Source: Batillaria attramentaria
Lineage: Eukaryota; Mollusca; Gastropoda; Batillariidae
Assembly (NCBI GenBank): GCA_018292915.2
Contig: JACVVK020000481.1
Coordinates: 92,501-156,500, forward strand
Length of the DNA stretch: 64,000 nt
Reading direction: 5' to 3'
Every line of letters begins with the position of its first letter. Positions within the stretch are counted from its first letter, which is position 1. The notes under the pieces are model-generated. The model worked only from the letters and a program-made list of their open reading frames with translations. It searched no databases and was not told where the DNA came from. Positions 21,931-33,127 of the stretch are shown one piece after another. The translations under genes and the position numbers were made by a program.

Positions 21931-22279
21931 GAATGTTACACCCTTCTCATTTGACCACTCTTGCCGTTTGACGGTTATGTGAAGAAAAATCTCTCATGAA
22001 ATATTTCCGTATACTCGTAATATGTAAAATATTTCCTCGTCCTATAGTACAGCCCGACTTCCTTCCTTGCGTTGTTCCGTCCGTCCGGATATATGTCGAA
22101 CGGGAAGACGTGGCTCGCCTATGCTCCCGAAAACTCACCATTGTCTGGTTAATTTTAAATCTCTTACGTTGGAAAATATAGCTCGTTCGTTTGTTTGTTT
22201 GTTCCCGTTATGATTTGATTTTCTTTTGTTTCACACGTCTAACCTATTTCTTTACTGGAAAAAGCATTTTAATCAGTTA

Positions 22280-22332
<53 letters not shown>

Positions 22333-23342
22333 GGCACGAACGCGCGCACGCACGCACACCCATGGAAAGCAGCATCCAGCCGATACGGGTTGCAAACAGA
22401 TCTTAAACAGCATGCCCTCTCTAGTTCTGTTGCCTTGCTGGACATTCAGACATGAAGCAGAATGTGTGACCTACGTTTTACGCAGTTCAGCTGAAAGGAT
22501 TAGTCTGCGCACTATCACGGATATTTCTAGTTCTGACCAAGTTAGGTTTCCATACTTCAAGTTTTTCGGGACTTTCACCTTTCTTCAAGTGAAGTCGCAG
22601 GAACGCTAGCGCGAACACTGCAATGAGTGTAATAATGAATCTGGACGAAATGATGTTTAAAAAACTGAAATAAACACACACCCAGTTACTTAAAATTGAT
22701 GATGTTAGATAACTGATAAGTTTTACATTTTTTCTGTCTACGGAGTAAGTGGTCCAAACACTCGTTGACTGGGGTATGCAGTTATGAAAGTCACAGTTTA
22801 CAGAACACGAAAGTCAGCAACATGAAAGTCTTTAACGTTTGTATTTTGTGCATTTCAGTTTATAATGTGTTTTCAGTCTATCATAGTAGTAGCTTTGGGT
22901 CAGGATGCCACCACACTGAGTCGACAGTAGTTCGGTAAAGCGCATGTAGCTATTTCGCTATTTTGTCCTCATAGCGCATCCCACGGGATTCTCGATCGTA
23001 CCCCACATTAGCGTTGGTACAGCGCGCCTTCAGGTGTAAAAGCATGAACATCGAGCTTTTCCGGTGTGTTGCTGACCGCGCGGTGTGACAGCTTGTTTAC
23101 TTTCCCGAGCTACAGGGGGGGTCAGCAGGCCGGGAAAGTGAAACGAACGGGGCACCGCGTATGGAAATCCAGACATGCCAAAATCACACCAAATTAATTA
23201 CAATTTCTTAATTAATTACGTCAATTCAACAAGTTGTGTGTCCTAACTTACTTTTCCATGAACAGAATGCCCATAACGACCTGATGGAAGTGAAAAAAAT
23301 TCTATTGCAGAGATTCCCGGGTCAAAATTAGATATGGTAGAC
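21931..23342. other. no gene recognised
   Basis: A (CA)n tract lies at 22282-22330. Other ORFs are short and show no recognisable domain. Confidence 0.4.
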
Positions 23343-23355
23343 TAACACGGGCGCG

Positions 23356-23810
23356 TCTTCAACGTGAAGTCAGTTCTGCTCTACAGATGCGAAACATGGA
23401 GGACAACGAAGACGATGCAGCAGAAGATCCAGACATTTTTCAACACCTGTCTGAGGCGCATCTTCAACATCCGATGGCCAGAGAAAATCCGGAACGAAGA
23501 GCTGTGGGAGCGAGCGGGGCAGGAACCAGTGGCCAAGCAGATCCTGCGGAGGAAGTGGGGCTGGATTGGACACACCCTCAGGAAGCCAGCATCCAGCACC
23601 ACACGCCAAGCCCTGACATGGAACCCGCAGGGGAAAAGGAAGAGAGGCCGGCCTCGCAACAGCTGGAGGCGGGACACTGAGGCATAGCTATATAAGCAGG
23701 GGACCAACTGAACTGGAGTGGCAAGAATAGCCCAGAACAGAGTGCGATGGCGAAGGGTTGTCGATGGCCTATGCTCCACTTGGAGCCAGAGGCCTAAGTA
23801 AGTAAGTAAG
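23356..23810 (+). mobile_element. 5'-truncated RTE-like LINE, 3' end
   Basis: It encodes the C-terminal tail of an RTE-type ORF2 up to about 23687 ([53 protein letters not shown]). A short 3' UTR and a (TAAG)n tail follow. The 13-bp target-site duplication TAACACGGGCGCG flanks it at 23343-23355 and 23811-23823. It is too short to make a working protein. Confidence 0.92.
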
Positions 23811-23823
23811 TAACACGGGCGCG

Positions 23824-24560
23824 GTTAAACACACATTAGTTCATTCTGTTCACGTTGTCACAAGCGGTTGTGTGAAAGTACATACTTATGATACACGAGA
23901 AAGACAAAGACATTTATAGGGGCTTATGCTACTGACTTGAAGCAGTCCAGTCAGAAAAGTGTCTGAAACATACGTGGCTACTGATGTGTGAATTCCGTGA
24001 AGGATGACAAACAAGAGCATATTTTCATTATTTTGTCATTATCCTGCCATTGTAGCGTCATCCCGCACAATCCACCAATCAAGAAAAAAAAATAAAAAAA
24101 TAAAAAAAAATTAAAAAGGTATTGCACTGCGGCGACGCGCTTCCCCCGGGGGAAGCAGCCCGAATTTCCCGCAAGAAACAATAAAGTAGTAAAAAAAAAT
24201 TAAAAAAAAAACAAACTGAGGTGTAGGTCAATATACACTGCCAGTATGGCTCAGTCGGTACAGTTCGCCCGTCAATTCCATCGATATTTCGCATAAAGTC
24301 AAGTCGTAGAACGAAGTCAGCGGCCACGTGACTTCACCACGCCATACCCCGGTGTACATTTGCACCCCTCCAACGTTGCGGGGATACAGTCGGCCCCGTT
24401 AGTGGACGACTGGAGTTTATTTGCCTCTCCTGCGCATGACTGGTATATATTTGCACCCCCCCCCCCCCCCCCCCCCAACGGGCGAACTATATCAACTGAG
24501 CGCTAGTACGACGGTGTCCTGTCTTTCCTGAATCCTTGGCCACAGAACAGTTGACGAAAA
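23824..24560. other. no gene recognised
   Basis: A-rich stretches near 24085-24115 and 24190-24210 and a C tract near 24456-24476. No supported gene. Confidence 0.4.
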
Positions 24561-24564
24561 GGGT

Positions 24565-24770
24565 GGATAGGCTGGCCGGTTGGGTTTTTGCGTTGGACAG
24601 GTTGGCCGGTTGGGTTTTTGCGTTGGACAGGTTGGCCGGTTGGGTGTTTGCGTTGGACAGGTTGGTTGTTTGCTGGTGTAAAATCCTTTTCCACGACCTA
24701 GCATGATACTAGACAGGACAACGATGAGAAGCCAGCACAAATACTTGGCTTCCCGATGGGTTTTTAAAGT
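24565..24770 (-). mobile_element. degenerate SINE-A with a 30-bp minisatellite tail
   Basis: On the minus strand AAGCCAAGTATTTGTGCTGGC leads into TCATCGTTGTCCTG and GTGGAAAAGGATTTTA, a diverged SINE-A body. The tail then shows about three 30-bp units with GTCCAACGCAAAAACCCAAC. An 82-codon frame across it resembles a secreted repeat peptide but is explained by the SINE. Confidence 0.7.
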
Positions 24771-25035
24771 ATGAGAGCGACCACTTCCAAAATTTAATCT
24801 GTTGAGAGTCCGTATTCATGCTGTCAACAGCCAAAATATTGAGTGATTTAAACAAATTTTACGGCTTAAAACACAGGGCGACCAACTTTTCCTGAAAGGG
24901 CGATAATTCCAGAAGTATTCTTCTGATCGCAAATCGCTTGGAGGCTCTAATCCAAAATCTTTATAAAGTTTGACAACCGAAATTTCAAGCCATTCCGTTC
25001 AAAATTGTTGAAAAAAAAAACCCAACGGGCGCGCG

Positions 25036-25040
25036 CGCGT

Positions 25041-25097
<57 letters not shown>
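25036..25097. repeat. (CA)n microsatellite
   Basis: About 29 CA units after a short GCGC run. A poly-A tract also lies at 25380-25406. Between 25410 and 26130 I see no gene. Confidence 0.97.
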
Positions 25098-25100
<3 letters not shown>

Positions 25101-25379
25101 CATTCAGCCCTGGCCGCGAGTGTGTTCTGGTGCACCATACGCGTCAGCATCGATGACGTACGTTTCCCTACGTCATTGTCAGAGGTACACTTGCATCGTC
25201 GTCTCTTCGGGAAATCCGCACTGACGTGCGTTTGTACCACAGGAAGTTGCCTATGGACGTGGACAATTTAATCCGTCCTATAATGTTTCGATTACTATGG
25301 AAACAACATAAAAAAGCTGCCTGCCTCAGTGCTTCGCTAAAAATGTACCTGCCTCAATGCCATTGTGTTGTGCAGTTGC

Positions 25380-25411
<32 letters not shown>

Positions 25412-26133
25412 CATAATCCATTTTGGAACAATTCTAGGACTGAAGCATTCCAGCGCAAACGACCACATTCACATTTTCAAGAGTTTTGCAAGACCACCGA
25501 AATGACACTTACGTTTTGCAAAGAAAAACGGTTTGCGGAATTTATCTCCTGATCCGAGCGGACCACACAATTCCTGGATTTCTGGCACGCAAAGAAATTG
25601 TAACCGTCCTGTGTTTGATCTGAGGTTGTCAACAGCCGCTTACAATGCATACGTTAGCGACGCAGTGCCAAAGTGTAGCATCACCTTCAAAACGCCAATA
25701 GACGACTCCACTCGGCGTATCCCGAGGTGAAATTCCCGCCCCTTTGCTCTGTCGTGTCTGGGCAAAACACAGTATGTCCATGACGCCATTTTAAGGATGA
25801 AAGAAGCTGACGTAGTCGTCTTTTTCCACAAATGACGTCTATAGACTTACTGCTTTCTTTCCACGTCTCGGTCATATCAAACTGCATGTGCTTCCCTCTT
25901 TGTAATGTCTGGCAAGAAAGTTTGCCAGGCCATGTCATGTGTTCATTTTGCCCAGGCACGTGATTGGCTGAATTTTGGGGGGCTCGCCCCTTTTGAGTGA
26001 CAGTAGTGGATTCGTCTATTTGTCAATTTCGTCTCAATTACAGTTTGTCACATTTTTATACACACAGTGTTTGAAGTGTGCTGGATCCTTTTTGGATCAG
26101 GTCTGACAGATGCAGTTTCGCCTACAACTTTAC

Positions 26134-26310
26134 GGGAGCCAGGGTGGCCGAATGGTACAGAGTTGGACTTCTAATGCTCGGGTCGTGAGTTCGTATCCGG
26201 GCTGGGGCCAAATATTTGTGCTGGCTTTTTCATCGTTGTCCCCCGTCTTTGATATCACCCGTATGTGGTGGAAAAGGACGTTAAACCCCCAAACAACCAC
26301 CCCACCCACC
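26134..26310 (+). mobile_element. SINE-A copy
   Basis: Complete head, body and 3' end (GTTAAACCCCCAAACAACC with CACC units). The head reads GGGTGGCCGAATGGTACAG. Confidence 0.9.
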
Positions 26311-26736
26311 TATCCTTTTCTCGTTGTGCCGTTTTCTATATCACCCTTATGAGGTGGAAAATGACTTTAAACTCCCAATACCCACCCCCCCCCACCTCCA
26401 CCCCCACCCCACCTCCACCCCGCCTACAACTTAACATGGAAAAATTGCATCGATTCTAGCAAGCCGACCAAAATGACGCAACCTTCGCCGTACGTCGTGG
26501 TTGATTTTGTACCCACACTTTTATTCAAACGCCCGTACCTTAGTCGATTTTCTCAACAGATTCACGAAACTCTTGCCAGTAAGGGTATTGGTGAAGTGCT
26601 CACTAAAACATGTGAGGTGGAGGGGTAGAAGGGGGGGGGGGTGTAAGAGTCAACTGATTCATCTACAAAGCTCACCATGACAGTCGGTCTGAGTCTGAGT
26701 ACATAATATTATTAGTCTGGAAGCAAACACCACAAG

Positions 26737-27198
26737 TCCGAAACGAAGAACTGTGGGAGCGAGCGGGACAGGAACCAGTGGCCAAGCAGATCCTGCGGAG
26801 GAAGTGGGGCTGGATTGGACACACCCTCAGGAAGCCAGCATCCAGCACCACACGCCAAGCCCTGACATGGAACCCGCAGGGAGAAAGGAAGAGAGGCCGG
26901 CCTCGGAACAGCTGGAGGCAGAGCTATGCAAGCAGGGGATCAGGGTGGGTGGGTGCTTAACGTCCTTTTCCACCATATACGGGTGATATCAAAGACGGGG
27001 CAACGATGAAAAAGCCAGCACAAATATTTGGCCTCAGTCGGGATGCGAACTCACGACCCGAGCATTAGAAGTCCAACGCTCTACCAGCAAGCAGGGGATC
27101 AACTGGACTGGAGTGGCAAGAGTAGCTAATAACAGAGTACGATGGCGAAGGGTCGTCGATGGCCTATGCTCCACTTGGAGCCACGGGTCTTAGTAGTA
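26737..27198 (+). mobile_element. 5'-truncated RTE-like LINE interrupted by a SINE-A
   Basis: Same RTE 3' end as at 23.4 kb ([20 protein letters not shown]). It is flanked by the 17-bp duplication GAAGCAAACACCACAAG at 26720-26736 and 27199-27215. A SINE-A copy sits inside with its own 15-bp duplication. Confidence 0.92.
26943..27086 (-). mobile_element. SINE-A copy nested in the RTE fragment
   Basis: Minus-strand SINE-A truncated within its tRNA-like head. It is flanked by GCAAGCAGGGGATCA at 26928-26942 and 27087-27101. The unbroken target reads through in the copy at 23.7 kb (TAAGCAGGGGACCA). Confidence 0.95.
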
Positions 27199-27367
27199 GA
27201 AGCAAACACCACAAGGGACAAACCACCATCATCCAGTTTAGTCCGATTCACGTGACTCAGGACCCCTGAGTCAGACTCCAACATTCACTATAAAGGCTGT
27301 TTGGAGCGGCATTGCGGTGCGGCAAGGATTTTGACTCAGTTTTTTGGGGGGGGGCAACTTGGGTTGG

Positions 27368-27538
27368 GGTGGGTGGGTGTTTGGGAGTTTAACGTCCTTT
27401 CCCACCACGTAAGCGCGATATCAAATGACGGGGCAACGAGAAAAGGTCAGCACAAATATTTGGCCCCAGCCGGGATTGGAACTCCCAACCCGAGGACTGT
27501 AAGTCCAACGCTCTACCATTCGACTATCCCGCATCCCC
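27368..27538 (-). mobile_element. SINE-A copy with target-site duplication
   Basis: Complete minus-strand copy flanked by GCAACTTGGGTTGG at 27354-27367 and 27539-27552. Confidence 0.95.
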
Positions 27539-27550
27539 GCAACTTGGGTT

Positions 27551-27612
27551 GGTTAGTTAGTTAGTTAGTTAGGGCTTAACGCCGAGCAAGCAACAAAGAC
27601 CAATCACGGCTA
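27551..27612 (+). repeat. short TTAGGGCTTAACGCCG element
   Basis: (TTAG)n followed by GGGCTTAACGCCGAGCAAGC and ACAAAGACCAATCACGGC. Same family as 51714-51774. Confidence 0.8.
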
Positions 27613-28255
27613 AGCAAAGTCTGCCTCTGCCAGGTCGTTAAAAAGATAAAAAGGCCATTCCGTGAAACAAGATGTTAATATATATTAAAAATCTGTCTGG
27701 TATAAAGGAGATAAACACGTTCATCAAAGTCCATGAAGCTAGGTAGGTCAAGATCGAGAAACTAGATTTTATAAAAACAAGGTGGACTCCTTCAAGAACT
27801 CAGACTCTAAGATGGAACTTGGGTTGGAATCAAAGCTGTGAAAAGTATAAGATCCTACCGTGACACTGCAACCGTTGGAAATTCCGAACGAAGTCGCTGT
27901 ACGTGTTCTGTGTCGCCCGACAGGTCCGCAAAGACTGAAATTATTGGTGTGGGAAATGCGAGACGGTTAATTACGCCAACGAAAGGGGACTGTACTCCGA
28001 AGTCTGGGTGCACTAGACCCCGAAGTGCAGTCGCTTCTCTGTGAAGCGTAAAGAAAAAAGCGCCATCATCAGAAAACGACGCATGATTGTTCTTCCCATT
28101 TGATAAAAATTCCGCAATTTTCCATCTAGGTAGACGAGGCAGGCACTGACAGCGCCGTGTTTGGTAAAAAAAAGAGTCCTTGTTTCTAAGCGCAGTCTTT
28201 TTTTTCCGATGTGGAAAGTCCGCCACCGCAGTGCACAATCCATCTCGACGAGTTG
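27613..28255. other. no gene recognised
   Basis: A minus-strand frame over 27855-28292 is open but has no recognisable domain and is not supported. Confidence 0.35.
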
Positions 28256-28258
28256 TGT

Positions 28259-28535
28259 CGTCAGCTTGATCTTGACATGTGCGCGAGCTCATGTTTATTT
28301 ATTGATGTCTCTTTTTTTTTTTTTTTTTTTTTTAGCGCCATCTTTTCGGGCTTGCGCCGCAGCACTTTCCTGTCCATTATGGCGTCTGATACAAATGAGC
28401 AGTGTCGTCTGCTTTATCTTGACATGTGCGCGAGCTCATGTTTATTCATTGATGTTTATTTCCTTTAGTGTCATGTTTTCGGTCTTGTGCCGTGGCACCT
28501 TCCTGTCCATTATGGCGTCTGATACCAACTTTCAT
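28259..28535. repeat. tandem duplication, unit about 145 bp
   Basis: CTTGACATGTGCGCGAGCTC (from about 28271 and 28418) and CCTGTCCATTATGGCGTCTG (about 28369 and 28502) each occur twice in order. A poly-T tract expands the first unit. Confidence 0.88.
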
Positions 28536-28539
28536 GGGA

Positions 28540-29030
28540 AGATCGTAAATCAGCGCTTGAAGCACTCATCTATCCGTGCGTAAACAGCTTTAAAACAGGA
28601 AAATGTATTCTTATACAAGAAGAAATATAATTACAGCTTTGGGAAAAAGGAAAAAAGAGTCATTGAAGAATGGATGCACGACCAAAAAAAAAAAAAAGAA
28701 AGTAAAACAACAACAACAACCAAAGAAAAAACAAAACAAAAACAAAAAACACCCAGGAACAAGTTTAGAGTCAAACTCAAGTCTGATGCATATATGCATG
28801 CAACTGACGCTCAAAAAAGAAAAAAAGAAAAAAGAAAAAAAAAAAAGAAGAGGAAAATGTATTCTTTTTTCAGAATTCTCGCCGTTTCAGTTTTACTGTC
28901 GTACTTCCTGCTGCACCATGGGGGCGCCACGGACAGAAGATTCCCAACCCTGTTTATCTAAGAGTGTTCTACAAAAACTAGGTTATAGAGTTTAAAGTAT
29001 ACGAACTACACCTAGACATTATTATATAGA
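28540..29030. other. no gene recognised; A-rich
   Basis: Long A-rich stretches (28684-28760, 28815-28850). Frames through them encode Lys runs only. Confidence 0.5.
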
Positions 29031-29481
29031 GCTTACTTGATTAGTTCTCGTGGTGTACCCTAGGAGATGATAAGTTGCAATATTTGCTGTATATGCGCTT
29101 AGTATTTATCTTTGTTTTACCTAGTTGTAATTGCTTTTTTTTACGCTTTTTTTTTTGTAATCGGGAGTTCGAGAAATTAGCATGAAGGTGCAGCGTCTCC
29201 TGCATGTTCTGGGTTTATACCGCCGCGTAGACCAGCTCGCATCCTTTGTCCAACGTTACATTTTTTTTTTTTCATGTCGTGCAGGCACATTCACTGACTC
29301 AGCCGCGAATTAGTCTTTGGGCTTGCGCGGCTTTAAGCTAAAAACTCACTCACTCACTCAGTTTGAGTGGTTTTTACCAGGAAAGAAACCATAAGATGTT
29401 TCCATTTTTTGGGTGTTTTTTTTTGTTTTTTGCCGTAGCTACCGAGCTTCCGGTAAACCACGAGAACTAATCACTTGAGCT
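29031..29481. mobile_element. candidate terminal-inverted-repeat element
   Basis: TGATTAGTTCTCGTGGT at 29038-29054 is the exact reverse complement of 29457-29473, and similarity extends a few bases each way. The interior (about 29060-29345) recurs inverted at about 43705-44054. It carries no ORF. Confidence 0.7.
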
Positions 29482-29986
29482 GTTTATATCACGAGAATTC
29501 AGACTGTTACCTCTACTGCTCTAGTAGCATACATTTTCTGCGACATTTTTTTTTTCTGGTAGGGTGACCATTGGCTTTTGTACCCCCTCAAAATTCTGCG
29601 CACTGACTTGTGAGGAAATGATGCGTAGGGCAGTTGAAAGTGCTTGATGTTAAGAAGAATATCATTCAAAACATGTGCTCGTGTAGTGACATTCAAAAGT
29701 GAACTTGCAACTACTTCGCAGAGAATTTTCTGTGTGGTGTAAACTCCCTTTCATTTTAGCACAAGCACCAGTGTTGCACATTGACATCCAGCAAAGATTT
29801 CTCAGGCAGCGGTTTCTGCCGTCACGTGGTAAAAACGCCTAAGTGCTTTTCAGATCCATGGCGCTTGAGCACTTTTACTGCGTGACAGTAGATCTCTTTT
29901 CACGTGCTGGATTGGGGTCGGATTTCCACGGATTATTCACGTTTACATTTTCAAATTACACAATATATTATGCATTGCATTTTAGT
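29482..29986. other. no gene recognised
   Basis: No supported ORF or repeat. Confidence 0.4.
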
Positions 29987-29998
29987 AGGGGAGCCGGG

Positions 29999-30161
29999 GT
30001 GGTCGAATGGTTGAGCGTTGGACTTCTAATGCTCGGGTCGTGAGTTCGATCCCGGCTGGGGCCAAATATTTGTGCTGGCTTTTTCATCGTTGCCCCGTCT
30101 TTGATATCACCCTATGTGGTGGAAAAGGACGTTAAACCCCCAAACACCCACCCACTCACCC
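29999..30161 (+). mobile_element. SINE-A copy with target-site duplication
   Basis: Complete copy flanked by GCATTTTAGTAG at 29987-29998 and 30162-30173. B-box region reads GAGTTCGATCCC. Confidence 0.96.
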
Positions 30162-30222
30162 GCATTTTAGTAGCGTCAAGTCGTTTGCGATCCATTCCCT
30201 TTTACCTGTACATCGGAGGAAG

Positions 30223-30399
30223 TGGGGAGCCGGGGTGGCCGAATGGTAGAGCGCTGGACTCTCAATGCTCGGGTCGTGAGTTCGTATCGCGGCTGGGGCC
30301 AAATATTTGTGCTGGCTTTGTCATCGTCGCCCCGTCTTTGATATCACCCGTATGTGGTGGAAAAGGACGTTAAACCTCCAAACACCCACCCACCCACCC
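30223..30399 (+). mobile_element. SINE-A copy with target-site duplication
   Basis: Flanked by ACATCGGAGGAAG at 30210-30222 and ACATCGAAGGAAG at 30400-30412, one mismatch. Confidence 0.94.
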
Positions 30400-30509
30400 A
30401 CATCGAAGGAAGAGGAATTTTATTGCTTTGGGCGATCGCGGTTTTTGTTGTTGTTGTTGTTGTTGCTTTGTTTTTCTTTTTTGTTTTCCTTGGAGACATT
30501 TTGTTTAGA

Positions 30510-30900
30510 TAATAATAATAATAATGAGTATTGTGTGGGCGTTTTCCCCCAATTTCTTGAATCGGCTAAAAGCGCCGCGAACTGAACCCAACACGCATGC
30601 TCACGTGAATCACACGAATTCTCTCACACACTGGACACATTAGAATCACGTGGTGCAAAGGGACAGCCCAGCTATTTAAGTTTCGGAATTTAGAATAACA
30701 TTTATTTTCAAATTTTGTGAGCTGAACATTTCCAAAGCAGAGGGGGAGGAAGCCGGAGTACCCGGAGACAAGCCGCGGCGGTCGGCCCGAATCAACGGCG
30801 CCACGTACGAGAGGGAAAAAATTCTTTGCTCCAAGTGGGACTCAAACCTGACCTCTCGCATTGTTGGCAAAGTCTCAACCACTAGACCACCGAGCGCTTC
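30510..30900 (-). mobile_element. SINE-B copy (tRNA-like head, (AAT)n tail)
   Basis: On the minus strand the head reads GGTGGTCTAGTGGTTGAGAC with B-box region AGGTTTGAGTCCC. The body contains GGGTACTCCGGCTTCCTCCC and AGTTCGCGGCGCTTT, and the end is a (TTA)n run. Other copies are at 38177-38573, 42588-42827 and 62263-62553. Confidence 0.9.
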
Positions 30901-30923
30901 ATCTTGCAGCAATGCAACTCACA

Positions 30924-30949
30924 GCGCGCGCGCGCGCGCACACGCACAC

Positions 30950-30997
<48 letters not shown>
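30924..30997. repeat. (GC)n(CA)n(GA)n microsatellite
   Basis: CG, CA and GA runs in succession, beside the SINE-B head. Confidence 0.95.
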
Positions 30998-30999
<2 letters not shown>

Positions 31000-31059
31000 G
31001 AAATTACCGTACCACTGTACTATGCAGCACGATCAAAACTTCGGATGTATCAACTTGTA

Positions 31060-32689
31060 CAGTCGAATCCGCTTAACAGGACGTCGCTTAGTAGGACTTC
31101 TCTTATAAGGACCCCCCAAAACATGTCCCTGCCAAAGTTGTTCTTTGTGATTACTTATAAAAACTCGCATATCAGAACCTCTGCAATAAGAACCTTCGCC
31201 TATAGGAACCACACTTGCTTGCTCCCCACACGACCTTCCCTCGGATATAAAAACTTTTGCTCGCCTAAAGGTAACTAGGCCTAACTCAGGTTCTTATAAG
31301 CAGCTTTAGAAATCGAAAGTGGAAGTTATCGTTTCCAGGAAGTGGGCTTTCTTTTTGGGGAAAGGGAACGGTTTCGTTTTCGGTTTGTGTACATCACTTG
31401 CAAGAAACATGACGGAAAGGAAGAGAAAAGCTCTCTCGCTCAGACGCAGAAATCTATGCAGCAGCAACATTGCTTCAAACTACCATTGTTGTGTATACAG
31501 CTGTGAGTGCCACCACTTGAGAATGGATACCGCACATGCCACTGTTCTCAATTCCTGGAGTTGAGATCAGCCAGGACGGACAGGGTGTATTTGCGAAACC
31601 TTTGCGGTCATTTTGAACGGGTAGTTTGTGTACAGTGAAGTGCTGTTCATGGCATTCTGCATCTGAACTCCAACAAGTAAAGTAAACCACTCCAGACTGG
31701 TATTAGATGTGTGCTCTAGCATGAGCCCATGTGTTTGGTATTTTTTCCTTTCTTTCTTTATGTCAATTCACTTTCAAAAGCTTCCAAGATTTAGGATTGA
31801 TTAATAAGAGTATTTGGTTTATGATTTTAGTTGTTTCCTGCTGAATCTGAGTGAATAGAAACAGCCGAAAAACCATTATTAATTTTTCTTTTGCAAAAGA
31901 ACGTGTTCGTCCTCAGTTGTTTGTTTTACACTTTTTTGCATGAAAATTTTGCATGAAAAGCATTTTTTCGGATGTTTTGTTTTGGCTGACGGTCTTTTAT
32001 GAAACTATCAGCGCAAATGTAAAATATTTGTGTATCCTTTATGATTGATAGTGCAAAAAAAAAAAAAAGAAGCCGATTTGAAATAGTTGTTAAGTCATTT
32101 TGTCAGAATTTGACCGCACGTTGTCTAAAGTTTTGTGTAGATAAACAGGTTTGACTGCACGTTAACTAAAGTTTTGTGTAGATAAACGGAAGTACATACC
32201 GACTTTTTTTTTCCTATACTCCACCGCTTCCCCTGCTCCCTGCCCTCTCTAAAGCTTTCTCCGACGCTTGAAAATCATACACGTCTGTTTAATTTGCGTA
32301 TTACTTTCATGTTTGTCTCATTAAAGTCCAAAAGACAATTTCGAAGAATACTCTCTCTCTCAGATATTTTTTTTTGTCTTTGTCCAAAATTATTATCAAA
32401 AAATTTTTTTTCATTACTTTTTGTCCCCTTTCGGGGAAATAATACTAATATTCTGCAAACAAGTTTTATAATAATGTGTGTCTAAAAGGAAAATAAAAGA
32501 GCGGGAAGAGAAATAAGAGAAATATCATTGACCTGCCGTCTTCTCCTTGCTATTTTCTTCTTTTTTCGGTTATAAGAACACACACTTCCCTATACGACCT
32601 TGTAACCGATTTCTCGCTTACAAGGGACCTCGCTTATAAGAACACAGTAATGCATGTCCCTACGAGGTTCTTATAAGCGGATTCGACTG
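31060..32689 (+). mobile_element. pogo/Tigger-like (Tc1/mariner) deletion derivative
   Basis: The ends are inverted: CAGTCGAATCCGCTTA at 31060 and TAAGCGGATTCGACTG ending 32689, flanked by TA on both sides. Subterminal text (CTTATAAGGAC, TTCTTATAAG, GCTTATAAGAAC) repeats inside both ends. Near 31409 a frame gives MTERKRKALSLRRRN, which resembles the start of the CENP-B-type HTH of pogo transposases, and it then degenerates. No DDE domain is present, so the copy is non-autonomous. Confidence 0.85.
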
Positions 32690-32733
32690 TATTTCCAAGA
32701 GGTAGAGGCGAAATTTGTAAATTAGGGCGCCCC

Positions 32734-33127
32734 TTAAAGATCTAAGCTCCCAACATAAAGCTTTCCTAAGTGTGAGAATTTTTTAGAGAGTCGACCGTGC
32801 GAGCCCAGTCAACTCTGTCACAGCTGCTGAGTTTTCAGCGTCCCTGAAACCCCAATAAAAGCCAAGGGCAGCCTGATTTCACAGCTCACTTTGCATTAGC
32901 GAGAAAGATCGTGCAGCACTCAACATCCGTTGACACTGCAGCAGTGTGTCTCGCTCACTGACCAAAAGCCAGCTAATGTCACGGCAAACTCATGCTCTGG
33001 TTTTATAAGGGTCCCCGAAGCGCTGAAAACTCTGCAACTGTGACAGAGTTGACTGTGCTTGCACGGTCTACTCGGTAAAATTTGTTCACACTTCGGAAAG
33101 CTTTTCGTTGGGAGCTTAGATCTTTAA
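32734..33127 (-). mobile_element. palindromic MITE, long copy, overlapping the GPCR 3' end
   Basis: 394 bp with inverted ends TTAAAGATCTAAGCTCCCAA. The arms run well over 100 bp. Each arm contains a TATA-like box (TTATAAAACC and CAATAAAAGCC). It overlaps the last 42 codons and the stop of the GPCR gene at 33003. In gene orientation it matches 47920-48324 in sequence and direction. Confidence 0.88.

Noticed and set aside
27855..28292. 145-residue minus-strand frame
   Set aside because: No ATG context, domain, repeat partner or splice support; composition is ordinary for chance.
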